Of a stretch of 61,433 nucleotides of DNA, positions 9,519-18,442 are shown piece after piece. Under the pieces are notes generated by a model. The model saw nothing but the letters and a program-made list of their open reading frames with translations. It ran no database searches and was not told where the DNA came from. Positions within the stretch are counted from its first letter, which is position 1, and each line of letters begins with the position of its first letter. This stretch comes from Clostridiales bacterium (GTDB lineage Bacteria > Bacillota > Clostridia > Saccharofermentanales > Saccharofermentanaceae): contig JAFZLF010000017.1 in assembly GCA_017551625.1 (NCBI GenBank), positions 1 through 61,433 on the forward strand, written 5' to 3'. The position numbers and the translations under genes are program-made.

Positions 9519-10622
9519 TTACTTACGAAGCGGCAGGATCAGGTATGTATACTCCTCTCCCTCTGTAGGAACGACTACAGACGGACCATTAGAACCGGAG
9601 AAGAGGAACTTCACCGTATCGTCGTCGATCGCTCTAAGTGCATCCATGATGTACTTATGGTTAAAATCAACATTGATCAGTTCGCCCGTGATCTGGCACT
9701 TCACTTCTTCACGGAGATTACCGAGCTCGGTGCTCGAACGGATCACCAGCGTCTCCTCATCGTCCATGGAGAGGTTGACCGGACATCTTCTGTCTTCCTT
9801 CTGAATAATCAGAGAAGCACGCTCTACGGCATTAAGAACCGCATTCTTATCCACGACCATTGTAGTGGAAGAATTCTTCGGTACGATCGCATGATAATCC
9901 AGGAACTCACCGTTAATGAGTCGGGAAACGATCCTGAACTTACCGGTATCGAAGAGGATGTGGTTCGTAGACGCATAGATCACAACTTCCGCATCCTTAC
10001 CGGTCAGTATACGGGCCGCCTCGTGAAGAGCCTTACCGGGGATCAGGAACTTCAGGACCGGAAGATCTTCACCGATCTCCTTCTTTCTGTGAGCCATTCT
10101 AAAACCGTCGATTGATACGACATTAATATTCTTCCCGTCGGACTCGAAGAGAGAACCGTTAAGCATCGGGCGGCCTTCATCTGTGGAGATAGCGAAGATC
10201 GTCTGACTGATCATATTTCTCAGGATCTCCTGGTTCAGGATGATCTTATTATCTTCACCGACTTCCGGAATCTTCGGGAATCCCTCCGAAGAAATACCGT
10301 TGATCGAGAACTTCGATGTACCACTCTCGATATCGATGATCATTCTCTCATTTGTGGAGATCGCTACCTCTTCAAAAGGAAGCTTTCTGACGATCTCTCC
10401 GAAAACCTTGGAAGGGATGACGATCGATCCCTCTTCCATCACGTCAGCATCTACCAGTGCCTCGATACCTGTTTCCAAATCATATCCTGTCAGCTTTACA
10501 TTGTTCGCTGCGGCCTCAATCAAAATACCATCTAAAATAGGTAAAGTAGAACGAGTAGAAACTGCCTTCTGAACGATCGCGATTGCTTCGACCAGATTGT
10601 CTCTTGAAATTACTAGTTTCAT
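9519..10622 (-). CDS. dnaN: DNA polymerase III beta subunit (sliding clamp)
   Basis: Ring-shaped processivity clamp of the replicative polymerase and hub for repair factors. The 367-residue protein has the expected length, the start MKLVISRDNLVEAIAIVQKA and three repeated clamp domains. It ends with the conserved C-terminal segment VVVPTEGEEYTYLILPLR. ATG 10622 follows GGAGGAAAG. A TATAAT (minus strand, 10666-10671) lies upstream in the oriC region. First gene of the dnaN-recF-remB-gyrB series running left from the origin. Confidence 0.98.
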   Translation of the reverse strand: MKLVISRDNLVEAIAIVQKAVSTRSTLPILDGILIEAAANNVKLTGYDLETGIEALVDADVMEEGSIVIPSKVFGEIVRKLPFEEVAISTNERMIIDIESGTSKFSINGISSEGFPKIPEVGEDNKIILNQEILRNMISQTIFAISTDEGRPMLNGSLFESDGKNINVVSIDGFRMAHRKKEIGEDLPVLKFLIPGKALHEAARILTGKDAEVVIYASTNHILFDTGKFRIVSRLINGEFLDYHAIVPKNSSTTMVVDKNAVLNAVERASLIIQKEDRRCPVNLSMDDEETLVIRSSTELGNLREEVKCQITGELINVDFNHKYIMDALRAIDDDTVKFLFSGSNGPSVVVPTEGEEYTYLILPLRK

Positions 10623-11064
10623 GCGTTACTTTCCTCCGTCTGACATTTATCAAATAACACTATATATTATACAGGAAAATTACAAAAATGCTACAAAGAA
10701 TCCTAGAAAAGAGAAAGGAAAATAAGGGATTTTGGTGCTTTTACCATGAATAAAAGTTTTCCACACTTTTCTCCAAATTGTCAAAGAGAAAAAAGAGAGA
10801 ATAAGAGGTCCGGGCCTTCTGATATAAAACAAAAAGAATATGTTTTTTAAGTAATATTCTTTCTATTATTATGGTCTGTGAATATTGTGAAAAAGTACTG
10901 GAAACGCCTGTATATCAGTATTTCTTATGTGGAAAAGAAGTGTAACGGGAAGTGAAAAAAGGAGACACTAATTCACGTTGATTTTTCATTACTTTTATAC
11001 ACAAAGTATCCACTTGATTTCCAATAGAAGTTTTCCACATATGAACGAAAAAGAGTGGAAAACT
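10623..11064. other. Replication origin region (oriC) between dnaN and dnaA
   Basis: A 442-bp AT-rich gap without a gene. DnaA-box matches: TTTTCCACA at 10757-10765 and 11031-11039 (+), its complement at 10928-10936, TTATACACA at 10995-11003 (fits TTATNCACA) and a one-mismatch copy at 11054-11062. A strongly AT-rich tract at about 10825-10880 could be the unwinding element. Gene orientation flips on either side of this block, which supports origin function. Confidence 0.85.
10666..10671 (-). promoter_or_regulatory. dnaN promoter -10
   Basis: Minus-strand TATAAT about 45 bp before the dnaN start. A clear -35 is not seen at 17 bp; TTGTAG lies 19 bp upstream. Confidence 0.45.
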
Positions 11065-12393
11065 TTAGTTAAAGAGACGCTTTCTGATTGACTCGATCCG
11101 GTTGTAAACATCAGACGTCGAATCTTTCAGTTCTTTTTCAATTTTGTTACAAGCGTGAAGAATCGTAGTATGATCCTTGCCTCCGAAATAGTCACCGATC
11201 TTCGGATACGTCATATTCAGCTCCGAGCGGCACAGGTACATGCAGATCTGGCGCGGTACAAGTATATCCTTGCTGCGCTTATTTGACATGATATCACTTA
11301 CCGTGATGTTGTAGGCCCGAGCGACGACCTCGACGATGATCTCCGGTGTGACCTGTCTTGCCTGTTTCGGTGCGATCATGTCCTTAAGGGCGACCTTCGC
11401 ATCATCCAGAGTAAAGGAATTGGCCAGGAAGCAGTAGGCGACTACGGTCTTATAGGCACCGTCCAGTTCTCGGATATTCGATGCAAAATTTGATGCGATA
11501 TAATCGACGATATCGTCTGACAGACTGATTTTCTCATCCTGCATTCTCTTGTGAAGGATCGCGATCCTTGTCTCGTAGTCAGCCGGCTGGATATCGACGA
11601 TGAGACCGGAAGAGAAGCGCGAACGCAGACGCTCTTCAAGAGAAGAGAGGCTTTGCGGCGGTTTGTCACAGGTCATCAGGATCATCTTCCCGGATTCATA
11701 CAATTCGTTAAAAGTATGGAAGAATTCGACCTGCATCTGTTCTTTTCGCTCGAGAAACTGGATATCATCGATCAAAAGGAAGTCTGCATTCCTGTATTTC
11801 TCACGGAAATCATCATACTTACCCTTCTGGATCGTGGCGATAAACTCATTGACGAAGCGCTCACAGTTGACGTAGACGACCTTCTTATCCGGCATCTTGT
11901 TCATGACGGCATTACCGACGGCATGCATCAGGTGGGTCTTACCTAAGCCCGAACCGCCGTAGAGAAAGATCGGGTTGTACTGTTTTCCGCCTTCGGCAAC
12001 GGAGACGCACGCTGCATGCGCGAAGCGGTTACCGGCGCCGACGATGAAGGAATCGAAGGTGTAGGCGGGATTGAGCTGTGAGACGGAACTCTCTTTAGAT
12101 ACTGAGGTATTGGACGATGTATGTCTGTGGATCATATCCAGAGTCAGAGAAGAATCGGGAAGCTCGACCTTTACGTCCAGTTCCCGGCCGATCGCAGCCA
12201 GGATACAGTTCTTGATCAGGGGGATCATGGGGATGACCTGCTCCTGAGAAAAAGAGTCCGGAGCTGTCAGGATGAGAAGATCATCGTTAGCAAAGGTCGG
12301 CACGAGCGGAGAAACGAAGGTCTTATACTTAATCGAAGACACTTCATCCTTAAGTAATGTCAGCGTTTGGCTCCAGATCGTATTTACATCCAT
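11065..12393 (-). CDS. dnaA: Chromosomal replication initiator DnaA
   Basis: AAA+ protein that binds DnaA boxes and opens oriC. Counting from ATG 12393 it has 442 residues: domain I (1-80), a short variable linker, and domain III with Walker A GGSGLGKT (146-153) and Walker B LLIDDIQFL. Domain IV has the DnaA signature near GGKDHTTILHACNKIE. The frame is open to 12714, but the start at MDVNTIW is chosen because GGGTGA precedes it and it matches the family N-terminus. An extended -10 (TGATATGAT, minus strand) lies 86 bp upstream. It is transcribed divergently from the sortase gene. Confidence 0.98.
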   Translation of the reverse strand: MDVNTIWSQTLTLLKDEVSSIKYKTFVSPLVPTFANDDLLILTAPDSFSQEQVIPMIPLIKNCILAAIGRELDVKVELPDSSLTLDMIHRHTSSNTSVSKESSVSQLNPAYTFDSFIVGAGNRFAHAACVSVAEGGKQYNPIFLYGGSGLGKTHLMHAVGNAVMNKMPDKKVVYVNCERFVNEFIATIQKGKYDDFREKYRNADFLLIDDIQFLERKEQMQVEFFHTFNELYESGKMILMTCDKPPQSLSSLEERLRSRFSSGLIVDIQPADYETRIAILHKRMQDEKISLSDDIVDYIASNFASNIRELDGAYKTVVAYCFLANSFTLDDAKVALKDMIAPKQARQVTPEIIVEVVARAYNITVSDIMSNKRSKDILVPRQICMYLCRSELNMTYPKIGDYFGGKDHTTILHACNKIEKELKDSTSDVYNRIESIRKRLFN

Positions 12394-12478
12394 CCTTGAT
12401 TCACCCACTTCAAGAGAATTCTCTGCCCCTTTTCTAAAATGGAATAGGCCCCCGGCAGAAGAAATGAAAAGTAGAATA

Positions 12479-12487
12479 ATCATATCA
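12479..12487 (-). promoter_or_regulatory. dnaA extended -10 promoter
   Basis: TGATATGAT on the minus strand, with a weak TTTCAA at 17 bp upstream. The leader to the dnaA ATG is about 80 bases. Confidence 0.45.
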
Positions 12488-12512
12488 GAAATTCCCACTT
12501 CTTGAAAGTATC

Positions 12513-12521
12513 TGTTATAAT
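12513..12521 (+). promoter_or_regulatory. Promoter of the sortase-murT-gatD operon
   Basis: Extended -10 TGTTATAAT with no good -35, 33 bp before the sortase ATG. Divergent to the dnaA promoter. Confidence 0.55.
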
Positions 12522-12553
12522 AAATCGCAAAGAAATTCTTTGACGAGGAAAAT

Positions 12554-13267
12554 ATGTTTAGAAAAAGAAACGGTGACATCAACTGGAGAAATATAATCCT
12601 TCTCAGCGTAGCCCTGATCTGTCTGATCGTAGGCGTGATCCTTCTTCTGATCGACCCGATCAAGAATATGAAACGCCAGAAGATCACGGATGACATGATG
12701 GAGAGCATCGTCAATAACAGTCAGGCGACTTTCGTAGTCAAGTCCTCAGGAAATGAGGTCAGCGGAGAAGAATTCGAGTACTATTACGGGGATGAAGAGG
12801 TTGCCGGAAGCTCGATCGACTATGACACGATGGTGGCGGAGCTTCCTGAAGAGGTCGTGCTGACCGCGCTCGGCAGCATCAAGATCGCGTCCGTCGATAT
12901 CGATATCCCGCTGTGGGACGATGCGACGATCGTTTCCCTTCGCTACGGTGCAGGACGTCTGGCCGGTACCGCAGATCCGGGCCAGGTCGGGAATATGACC
13001 GTACTCGGACACCGTATGCGTGCGGAAGGGAAGCTCTTCAACCGTCTGGGAGAAGTAAAGATCGGCGATACCATCGAGATCACCTGCATCGATGGTAATA
13101 AGTACATCTATGTTGTGGATACGATCCATGAGGCGGTACTTCCTGAGGATCTGGATTATTATATCGATTACGATGACGGTACAGGCAAGCAGATCACACT
13201 CGTGACCTGTACACCGACCGGTGTGGCGACCCACCGTCTCCTGGTCGTCGGCCATATTCTGGAGTGA
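12554..13267 (+). CDS. Sortase family cysteine transpeptidase
   Basis: Membrane-anchored transpeptidase that links sorting-signal proteins to peptidoglycan or to pilin subunits. The 237-residue protein has one N-terminal membrane helix (about 14-34), an extended stalk, and a sortase beta-barrel with the full triad His153 (LGHRM), Cys219 (TLVTCTPTG) and Arg228 (THRLLV). The TCTPTG segment resembles class C/D sortases. I cannot fix the class, and no LPXTG substrate or pilin is adjacent. The ATG follows GACGAGGAAA. It begins an operon with murT (15-bp gap) and gatD, a link that suggests coordination with lipid II chemistry. It may be a housekeeping enzyme acting on distant substrates. Confidence 0.92.
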   Translation: MFRKRNGDINWRNIILLSVALICLIVGVILLLIDPIKNMKRQKITDDMMESIVNNSQATFVVKSSGNEVSGEEFEYYYGDEEVAGSSIDYDTMVAELPEEVVLTALGSIKIASVDIDIPLWDDATIVSLRYGAGRLAGTADPGQVGNMTVLGHRMRAEGKLFNRLGEVKIGDTIEITCIDGNKYIYVVDTIHEAVLPEDLDYYIDYDDGTGKQITLVTCTPTGVATHRLLVVGHILE

Positions 13268-13282
13268 CGGCAGGGAAGTAAG

Positions 13283-14800
13283 ATGGGCGCTCTTCGATTC
13301 CATGTAGCAGTATTTGCCGCGAAGTGTACGAAATTAGGGCTTCGTGTCATGGGACGCGGCGCGACGACGCTTCCCGGCAAGGTCGCGGCAAAGATTGATC
13401 CGGATATCCTGAAACGCCTCTGTGAAGGGCAGAACTGCGTAACGATCACGGGTACGAACGGCAAGACCACGACGACACACATGATCACCGACATTTTCCG
13501 AAACTGCGGATATACCGTCGTGACGAATGTCTCCGGCGCGAACCTGCTCTCCGGCGTCGCTACTTCCATGATCTTCGGTATGAAGGACATGAAGAAGGCG
13601 AAGAAGGAAGGAAAGAAGGTCATCTGTGTCCTCGAGACCGACGAAGGCGCCTATGGGAAGATCGCCTGCCAGATCAGGCCGAAGGTCTCAGTTGTGACGA
13701 ATCTTTTCAGAGATCAACTTGACCGTTTCGGCGAACTGGCCCATACCCGAGACCTGATTGCAAAAGGACTGGATACCTGCGAGGCGGATATTCTTCTGAA
13801 CAGCGACGATTCCCTCGTTTCCGAACTCTATAAGGGGCGAGAAGATCGGACATGTTTCTATGGGCTTTCTGAAGCATCGATGCACTACAACAACGTGACC
13901 TACCCGAACCGTTCGGGTGTTCTCCCAGCGTCCTCGGATGCGGAATACTGTACGGACTGTAAGACGAAGTACACATACACGGCAAGGTCGTTCGGACACC
14001 TTGGTGCTTTTTCCTGTGCGACATGCGGGAAGAAGAGACAGGCACCCCGGTTCTTTGTGAAGTACGATCTCGCGAAGAATCCGTCGGACGAGGGATACGA
14101 GCTCTCGCTTCTCGATGCGGGAGAAGGAAAAACTGAAGATACGGGATCTACGGCAAGTGCTGAGGTTTCCGGTGCCTCTGCTGCGTCCGATGTGAAAGAA
14201 AAACGCGTCAGACTCCCGATCCCGGGCATGCATAACTTCTATAACTCCATCTCGGCGGTCGCAGCCTGTGTCCGCATGGGCGAGAAGATCGGCGATACGG
14301 AAAACCTCTCCTTCGAGAGGTGCGCCGAAGCGCTCGAGCACGTCGAAGCGGCTTTCGGGCGTATGGAGAAGATCGCGATCGGAGATAAGAAGATCTGCGT
14401 ACTCCTTGTCAAAAACCCCGTCGGTCTCGACCGCGCGCTTTCCTTTGTAGCGGGCGCGTCGGATGCGGATGGTATTTATATGCTCCTGAACAGCAATATC
14501 GCCGATGGTAAGGATGTCTCCTGGATCTGGGACGTAGACTTCGAGTCGAAGGAATTTCCGCAGAAGGTCTATGTCTCGGGCGACCGATACGGCGACATGA
14601 TGCTCCGCATCCTTTATTCCGGCGTCGACCGGGAGCGCATCATCGCCAAGCCGATGGAAGAGTGCGCGGATCTTCTCGATCAGGCGATCTCAGATTCGGC
14701 CGTGGGAAAATGCCTCTATATCCTCCCGAACTATACTTCGATGCTGGCGCTACGCTCGATCCTGGTGAAGAGATATCACCTGAAGGATTTCTGGAAATGA
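13283..14800 (+). CDS. murT: Lipid II isoglutaminyl synthase, MurT subunit
   Basis: Mur-ligase-like subunit of the MurT/GatD complex, which amidates D-Glu of lipid II to D-isoglutamine using ATP. Seen: P-loop GTNGKTTTT (57-65), the Mur ligase central domain with an inserted four-cysteine zinc ribbon (C223, C226, C245, C248), and the C-terminal DUF1727 domain that contacts GatD. At 505 residues it is a little longer than the usual 430-450. The extra length includes a Gly/Ser/Ala-rich stretch near residues 278-300. The ATG follows AGGGAAG. The gatD partner begins 22 bp downstream, which makes the assignment firm. Confidence 0.95.
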   Translation: MGALRFHVAVFAAKCTKLGLRVMGRGATTLPGKVAAKIDPDILKRLCEGQNCVTITGTNGKTTTTHMITDIFRNCGYTVVTNVSGANLLSGVATSMIFGMKDMKKAKKEGKKVICVLETDEGAYGKIACQIRPKVSVVTNLFRDQLDRFGELAHTRDLIAKGLDTCEADILLNSDDSLVSELYKGREDRTCFYGLSEASMHYNNVTYPNRSGVLPASSDAEYCTDCKTKYTYTARSFGHLGAFSCATCGKKRQAPRFFVKYDLAKNPSDEGYELSLLDAGEGKTEDTGSTASAEVSGASAASDVKEKRVRLPIPGMHNFYNSISAVAACVRMGEKIGDTENLSFERCAEALEHVEAAFGRMEKIAIGDKKICVLLVKNPVGLDRALSFVAGASDADGIYMLLNSNIADGKDVSWIWDVDFESKEFPQKVYVSGDRYGDMMLRILYSGVDRERIIAKPMEECADLLDQAISDSAVGKCLYILPNYTSMLALRSILVKRYHLKDFWK

Positions 14801-14821
14801 CGAAAGGACAGTGCTTTTAGA

Positions 14822-15601
14822 ATGGAGAATACTGAGAAAGAACTTCGCATCTGTCATATGTATCCGGATCTTCTGAATCTCTACGGGGACCGGGGGAATG
14901 TCCTGAGCCTCATCCGTCGGGCCGAGCTTCGAGGGATCAAGGTCAAACTGGTGCCCATCTCGATCGGGGATGATTTCGACGAGAAGGACTTCGATATCGT
15001 GTTCCTCGGCGGCGGTCAGGACGCGGAGCAGAACGTGATCCGCAGGGATTTCGTCGAGGTGAAGGGTCCGAAGGTCAAGGAAGCCATCGGCAACGGCATG
15101 GTGTTCCTGTGTATCTGCGGCGGCTACCAGATGCTAGGCAAGTACTATCAGGAACATGACGGCACGAGGATCGAGTGCCTCGGCGCGATTGATATCTATA
15201 CTGTCGGCGAGGATGTGCGCTATATCCAGGACACGATCTACGAAGCGGATTTCCTTAAAAAGGACGGCGTCGCGGACAGCGCGGTGCTGTATGGATTTGA
15301 GAATCACAGCGGACGCACGTATCTCGGCGATTCCGTAAAGCCTATGGCGAAGGTCATCGAGGGTGCCGGGAATAATGGCAAAGACGGCTACGAAGGCGCG
15401 ATTTATAACAATGTTTACTGCACGTATTCCCACGGGAGTTTCCTGCCGAAGAACCCGAGGATGACGGATCATCTTCTCGCGCTGGCGCTGAAAAGAAGAT
15501 ACGGCGAAGATTATGAACTCCCGCCACTCGGCACCGAGGACGAGGATTTCGCCCGTGCTGCGCTTCTTAAGTATAAGGAAAAAGGAAATACCGCTCCGTG
15601 A
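14822..15601 (+). CDS. gatD: Lipid II isoglutaminyl synthase, GatD glutaminase subunit
   Basis: Class I glutamine amidotransferase-like subunit that releases ammonia from glutamine for MurT. In 259 residues it shows the start RICHMYPDLLNLYGDRGN, the nucleophile Cys99 in the elbow CICGGYQ, and catalytic His204 in YSHGSFLPKNP. These match GatD rather than CobB/CobQ enzymes. It lies directly behind murT and ends the sortase-murT-gatD operon, followed within 25 bp by a strong terminator. Together these genes supply amidated lipid II, the preferred substrate for Gram-positive transpeptidases. Confidence 0.95.
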   Translation: MENTEKELRICHMYPDLLNLYGDRGNVLSLIRRAELRGIKVKLVPISIGDDFDEKDFDIVFLGGGQDAEQNVIRRDFVEVKGPKVKEAIGNGMVFLCICGGYQMLGKYYQEHDGTRIECLGAIDIYTVGEDVRYIQDTIYEADFLKKDGVADSAVLYGFENHSGRTYLGDSVKPMAKVIEGAGNNGKDGYEGAIYNNVYCTYSHGSFLPKNPRMTDHLLALALKRRYGEDYELPPLGTEDEDFARAALLKYKEKGNTAP

Positions 15602-15625
15602 TTAGAAAATAGTCCGTAATCAGGA

Positions 15626-15651
15626 AAAAGCGCGCCGGAAAGCGCGCTTTT
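15626..15651. terminator. Bidirectional terminator
   Basis: A 10-bp stem AAAAGCGCGC / GCGCGCTTTT with a 6-base loop, between the convergent gatD and GGDEF genes. It has A/T tracts on both sides and so works in both directions. Confidence 0.9.
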
Positions 15652-15700
15652 GATATTTCAGAATAAAAGAGGGCGCGGGAGAAGCGCCGATATAAGGCGA

Positions 15701-16642
15701 TCAGGTGGCGCGGTCGCGTCCGAGATTCTTCGAGGTGTAGAGCCGCTCGTCGGCCGTGTGGATCAGATCTGCGACATCTTTGCAATCCTTATAGCAGGAG
15801 ATACCCATGCTGGCCGTAAGCCGTACCGGATCCGACTTCTCATCGAGAACGATCGGAGCGGAAGACAGCGCGGAGCGGACACGCTCGGCCTTGATCTTCG
15901 CGCCCTTGAGAGGTGTATCCGGGAGAAGCATCATGAACTCATCGCCGCCGATCCGAAAGACCATATCGGACTTTCTGCACTGGGAAGTGAGGATACCGGC
16001 CACGAGACGGAGCACATCATCTCCCTTGTTATGGCCGTAGTCATCGTTTATCTTCTTGAAAAAATCGATATCCATAGAGATCAGGCAGAAGGTGTTCTTC
16101 GGATCATCGCTGTTTCTTCTGTCATACTGGGATGCGGTCTTCTCGATCATCTCATAGAAATATCTTCTGTTGAAAAGACCTGTCAGATCATCGACCTGGG
16201 AGAGTCTCCTGAGTTTCTCATTCGTGCGGCTCAGCTCTTCCTCGACGATCTTCAGCGCAGAAATATTGCGGCTGATGCCCCACGTGCCGATCACTTCGCC
16301 CTTATCGTCGAGAAGCGGATATTTCGAAGCGGAATACCATACGACCGAGCCGTCCGGTTTCTCGAGCCGCTCGATATTGGAGATGAGAGGTATCCTCGTA
16401 TCCATGATCTCCAGTTCTTCCTTACGGGCACGTGCGGCGAAGTCCTTCGGAAAATAGTCGGCATCACTCTTACCTGCCATCTCACGGGGATCGGAAATGC
16501 CGAATTGCGCAGCATGCGCGCGGTTATTCCAGATGAAACGGGAATGCACATCCTTAAAGTAAATGGTGTCATTTGAGTAATCGCGGATAATGTCCAGGAT
16601 CTTCTCATTAGAGAAAAACGGATCCATCTTCTTCTTTGCCAT
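15701..16642 (-). CDS. PAS-GGDEF diguanylate cyclase
   Basis: Makes cyclic di-GMP from GTP. The 313-residue protein has no membrane segment. A PAS domain (about 12-135, with YFKDVHSRFIWNN and GTWGISRNIS) is followed by a short coiled linker and a GGDEF domain. The active-site loop is GGDEF (232-236). The metal and nucleotide residues of DIDFFKKINDDYGHNKGD are intact, and an inhibitory I-site RKSD (223-226) sits exactly five residues before GGDEF. It is therefore predicted active and product-inhibited. A paralogue at 48143-49126 shares the layout but has lost key residues. Ligand of the PAS domain unknown. Confidence 0.93.
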   Translation of the reverse strand: MAKKKMDPFFSNEKILDIIRDYSNDTIYFKDVHSRFIWNNRAHAAQFGISDPREMAGKSDADYFPKDFAARARKEELEIMDTRIPLISNIERLEKPDGSVVWYSASKYPLLDDKGEVIGTWGISRNISALKIVEEELSRTNEKLRRLSQVDDLTGLFNRRYFYEMIEKTASQYDRRNSDDPKNTFCLISMDIDFFKKINDDYGHNKGDDVLRLVAGILTSQCRKSDMVFRIGGDEFMMLLPDTPLKGAKIKAERVRSALSSAPIVLDEKSDPVRLTASMGISCYKDCKDVADLIHTADERLYTSKNLGRDRAT

Positions 16643-16739
16643 ACGTGCGTCCCCTTTCTGTTTCCTTTTATGCCATCCTGTCTATTATCTCAAAAAAAAG
16701 CTAAAAAGAAAATAGACAAAAGCATTATCGCTTCGTTTC

Positions 16740-16748
16740 TGCTATACT
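16740..16748 (+). promoter_or_regulatory. Promoter of the citramalate synthase gene
   Basis: Extended -10 TGCTATACT followed by an 83-base GC-rich leader with short hairpins (GGCGC/GCGCC). No T-box or leucine-codon leader peptide is seen. Confidence 0.5.
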
Positions 16749-16831
16749 GGGTCTAGGCGCGTTGGCGCCGCTTCTTCGGAAGAGACAGATCCGGCCCGCA
16801 CTGACGGGACAGAATCAGACAGGTGAGACGT

Positions 16832-18364
16832 ATGAAACTGGAAATCATGGACACCACCCTTCGGGACGGAGAACAGACTCCGGGAGTTTCCTTTACCCCC
16901 GGCGAAAAACTGAGCATCGCCAAGATCCTTCTGGATGAGGTCAAGGTCGACCGTGTCGAGGTCACGTCTGCGCGTATTTCGGACGGCGATTTCGAAGCAC
17001 TCCAGAAAATCACGGAATGGGCGAAGGGTAAGGGATACCTCGAGAAGGTCGAAGTACTGGCGTTTGTCGACCGTGGTCACTCTCTCTCATGGATTGAGAA
17101 TGCAGGCGGCCGTGTCGTCAACCTCCTCTGCAAGAGCTCTCTGCACCACCTTACCGCACAGCTCGGGAAGTCCCCGGAGCAGCATGTCGGCGAGATCCGC
17201 CGTGCCATCGAGGATGCGGTCTTCCGCGACATGAAGGTCAATGTCTACCTCGAGGATTGGAGTAACGGTGTACAGAAAGATTTCGAATATGTGAAGTATC
17301 TGGTCTCGGAGATCTCGGTCCTTCCGGTCGAGAGGATCATGTTGGCCGATACTCTGGGTGTACTGACACCGGATATTACTTTCGAATATGTAAAGAAGAT
17401 GTGCTCGCTGTTCCCGGAAGTGCACTTCGATTTCCACGCGCATAACGACTACGACATGTCGGTCGGAAATACCATCATGGCCGTAAAGGCCGGTGCGAAG
17501 GGCGTGCACGTGACGGTAAACGGTCTTGGCGAGCGTGCGGGAAATGCGCCGCTGGCGTCTATTGTAGGTGCAGTTTCCGACTTCTGTGAAGATAGATCGA
17601 TCACCGTCAATGAAACGGCGCTCGAGCGCGTCAGTAAGATGGTCGAGTCCTTCTCGGGGATGCGTATCCCGAAGAATCAGCCCATTACGGGCGCGGCGGT
17701 CTTTACCCAGACGGCCGGTGTCCATGCGGACGGGGACACGAAGGATTCCTTATACTGTAATAAACTGGCTCCGGAAAGATTCGGCCGCATGCGTCAGTAT
17801 GCGCTCGGCAAGGCCAGCGGCCGCGCGAGCATCGCGAAGAACCTCGAAGAATTCGGACTGGATCTGGATGCGGAATCTCTCGAGAAAGTCACGGCTCGCA
17901 TCGTCGAGATGGGCGATAACAAAGAGAGCGTCATGACGGATGAGCTCCCGTATATCGTAGCCGACGTGCTTGGTAAAGGGAACGGCGAATCCCACGTGAA
18001 GATCCTGAATTACTATGTCTGCCATGCCAGAGACCTAAATCCTGTTGCGACGATGCGTATCCAGATCGACGATAACGTGCACGAAGCAAGCGCTTCCGGT
18101 GAAGGTCAGTTCGACGCCTTCATGCGGGCGTTGCAGAAGGTCTATCAGCAGTTCGGAAGGACACTTCCATTCTTCGCGGACTATACCGTCACGATTCCGC
18201 CGGGAGGCCGTACGAATGCTTTTGTCGAGAGTGTCATTACCTGGCGTGACGGGGACCACGAGTTTAAGACCCGGGGCCTCGACCGTGACCAGGTCGCCGC
18301 CGCCATCAAGGCTACCGCGAAGATGCTCAATATCATCTACGAGCAGGAGCAGCTCGGCGAGTAA
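16832..18364 (+). CDS. cimA: (R)-citramalate synthase / 2-isopropylmalate synthase family enzyme
   Basis: DRE-TIM metallolyase that condenses acetyl-CoA with a 2-oxo acid, feeding isoleucine or leucine synthesis. The catalytic barrel starts DTTLRDGEQTPGVSF and contains VYLEDWSNG and the metal site HAHNDYDMSVGN. The segment VFTQTAGVHADGD follows, and the last 120 residues are the LeuA-type allosteric domain (TIPPGGRTNAFVE). In overall pattern I find it closest to Leptospira-type citramalate synthase, but pyruvate versus ketoisovalerate specificity cannot be proven from sequence. The start at ATG 16832 is used because AGGTGAG precedes it; the in-frame GTG at 16823 overlaps that site. It is a single-gene unit with no other branched-chain genes nearby. 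Confidence 0.8.
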   Translation: MKLEIMDTTLRDGEQTPGVSFTPGEKLSIAKILLDEVKVDRVEVTSARISDGDFEALQKITEWAKGKGYLEKVEVLAFVDRGHSLSWIENAGGRVVNLLCKSSLHHLTAQLGKSPEQHVGEIRRAIEDAVFRDMKVNVYLEDWSNGVQKDFEYVKYLVSEISVLPVERIMLADTLGVLTPDITFEYVKKMCSLFPEVHFDFHAHNDYDMSVGNTIMAVKAGAKGVHVTVNGLGERAGNAPLASIVGAVSDFCEDRSITVNETALERVSKMVESFSGMRIPKNQPITGAAVFTQTAGVHADGDTKDSLYCNKLAPERFGRMRQYALGKASGRASIAKNLEEFGLDLDAESLEKVTARIVEMGDNKESVMTDELPYIVADVLGKGNGESHVKILNYYVCHARDLNPVATMRIQIDDNVHEASASGEGQFDAFMRALQKVYQQFGRTLPFFADYTVTIPPGGRTNAFVESVITWRDGDHEFKTRGLDRDQVAAAIKATAKMLNIIYEQEQLGE

Positions 18365-18384
18365 GAATAAGCGATGAAATAACT

Positions 18385-18412
18385 GAGGCTGCCTCCGACA
18401 AGAGACAGCCTC
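18385..18412 (+). terminator. Terminator of the citramalate synthase gene
   Basis: Arms GAGGCTG and CAGCCTC with a 14-base loop, then TGCTTCTTTC. It lies between convergent genes. Confidence 0.65.
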
Positions 18413-18442
18413 TGCTTCTTTCAGTATGTGGTTATCCTATGT

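Noticed and set aside
12394..12714. A dnaA start further upstream
   Set aside because: The frame is open, but the N-terminus would be unlike DnaA and would overlap the divergent sortase gene. The ribosome site supports 12393.
16749..16831. T-box or leucine attenuator in the citramalate synthase leader
   Set aside because: No T-box sequence, no leader peptide rich in Leu or Ile codons, and the leader is only 83 bases.
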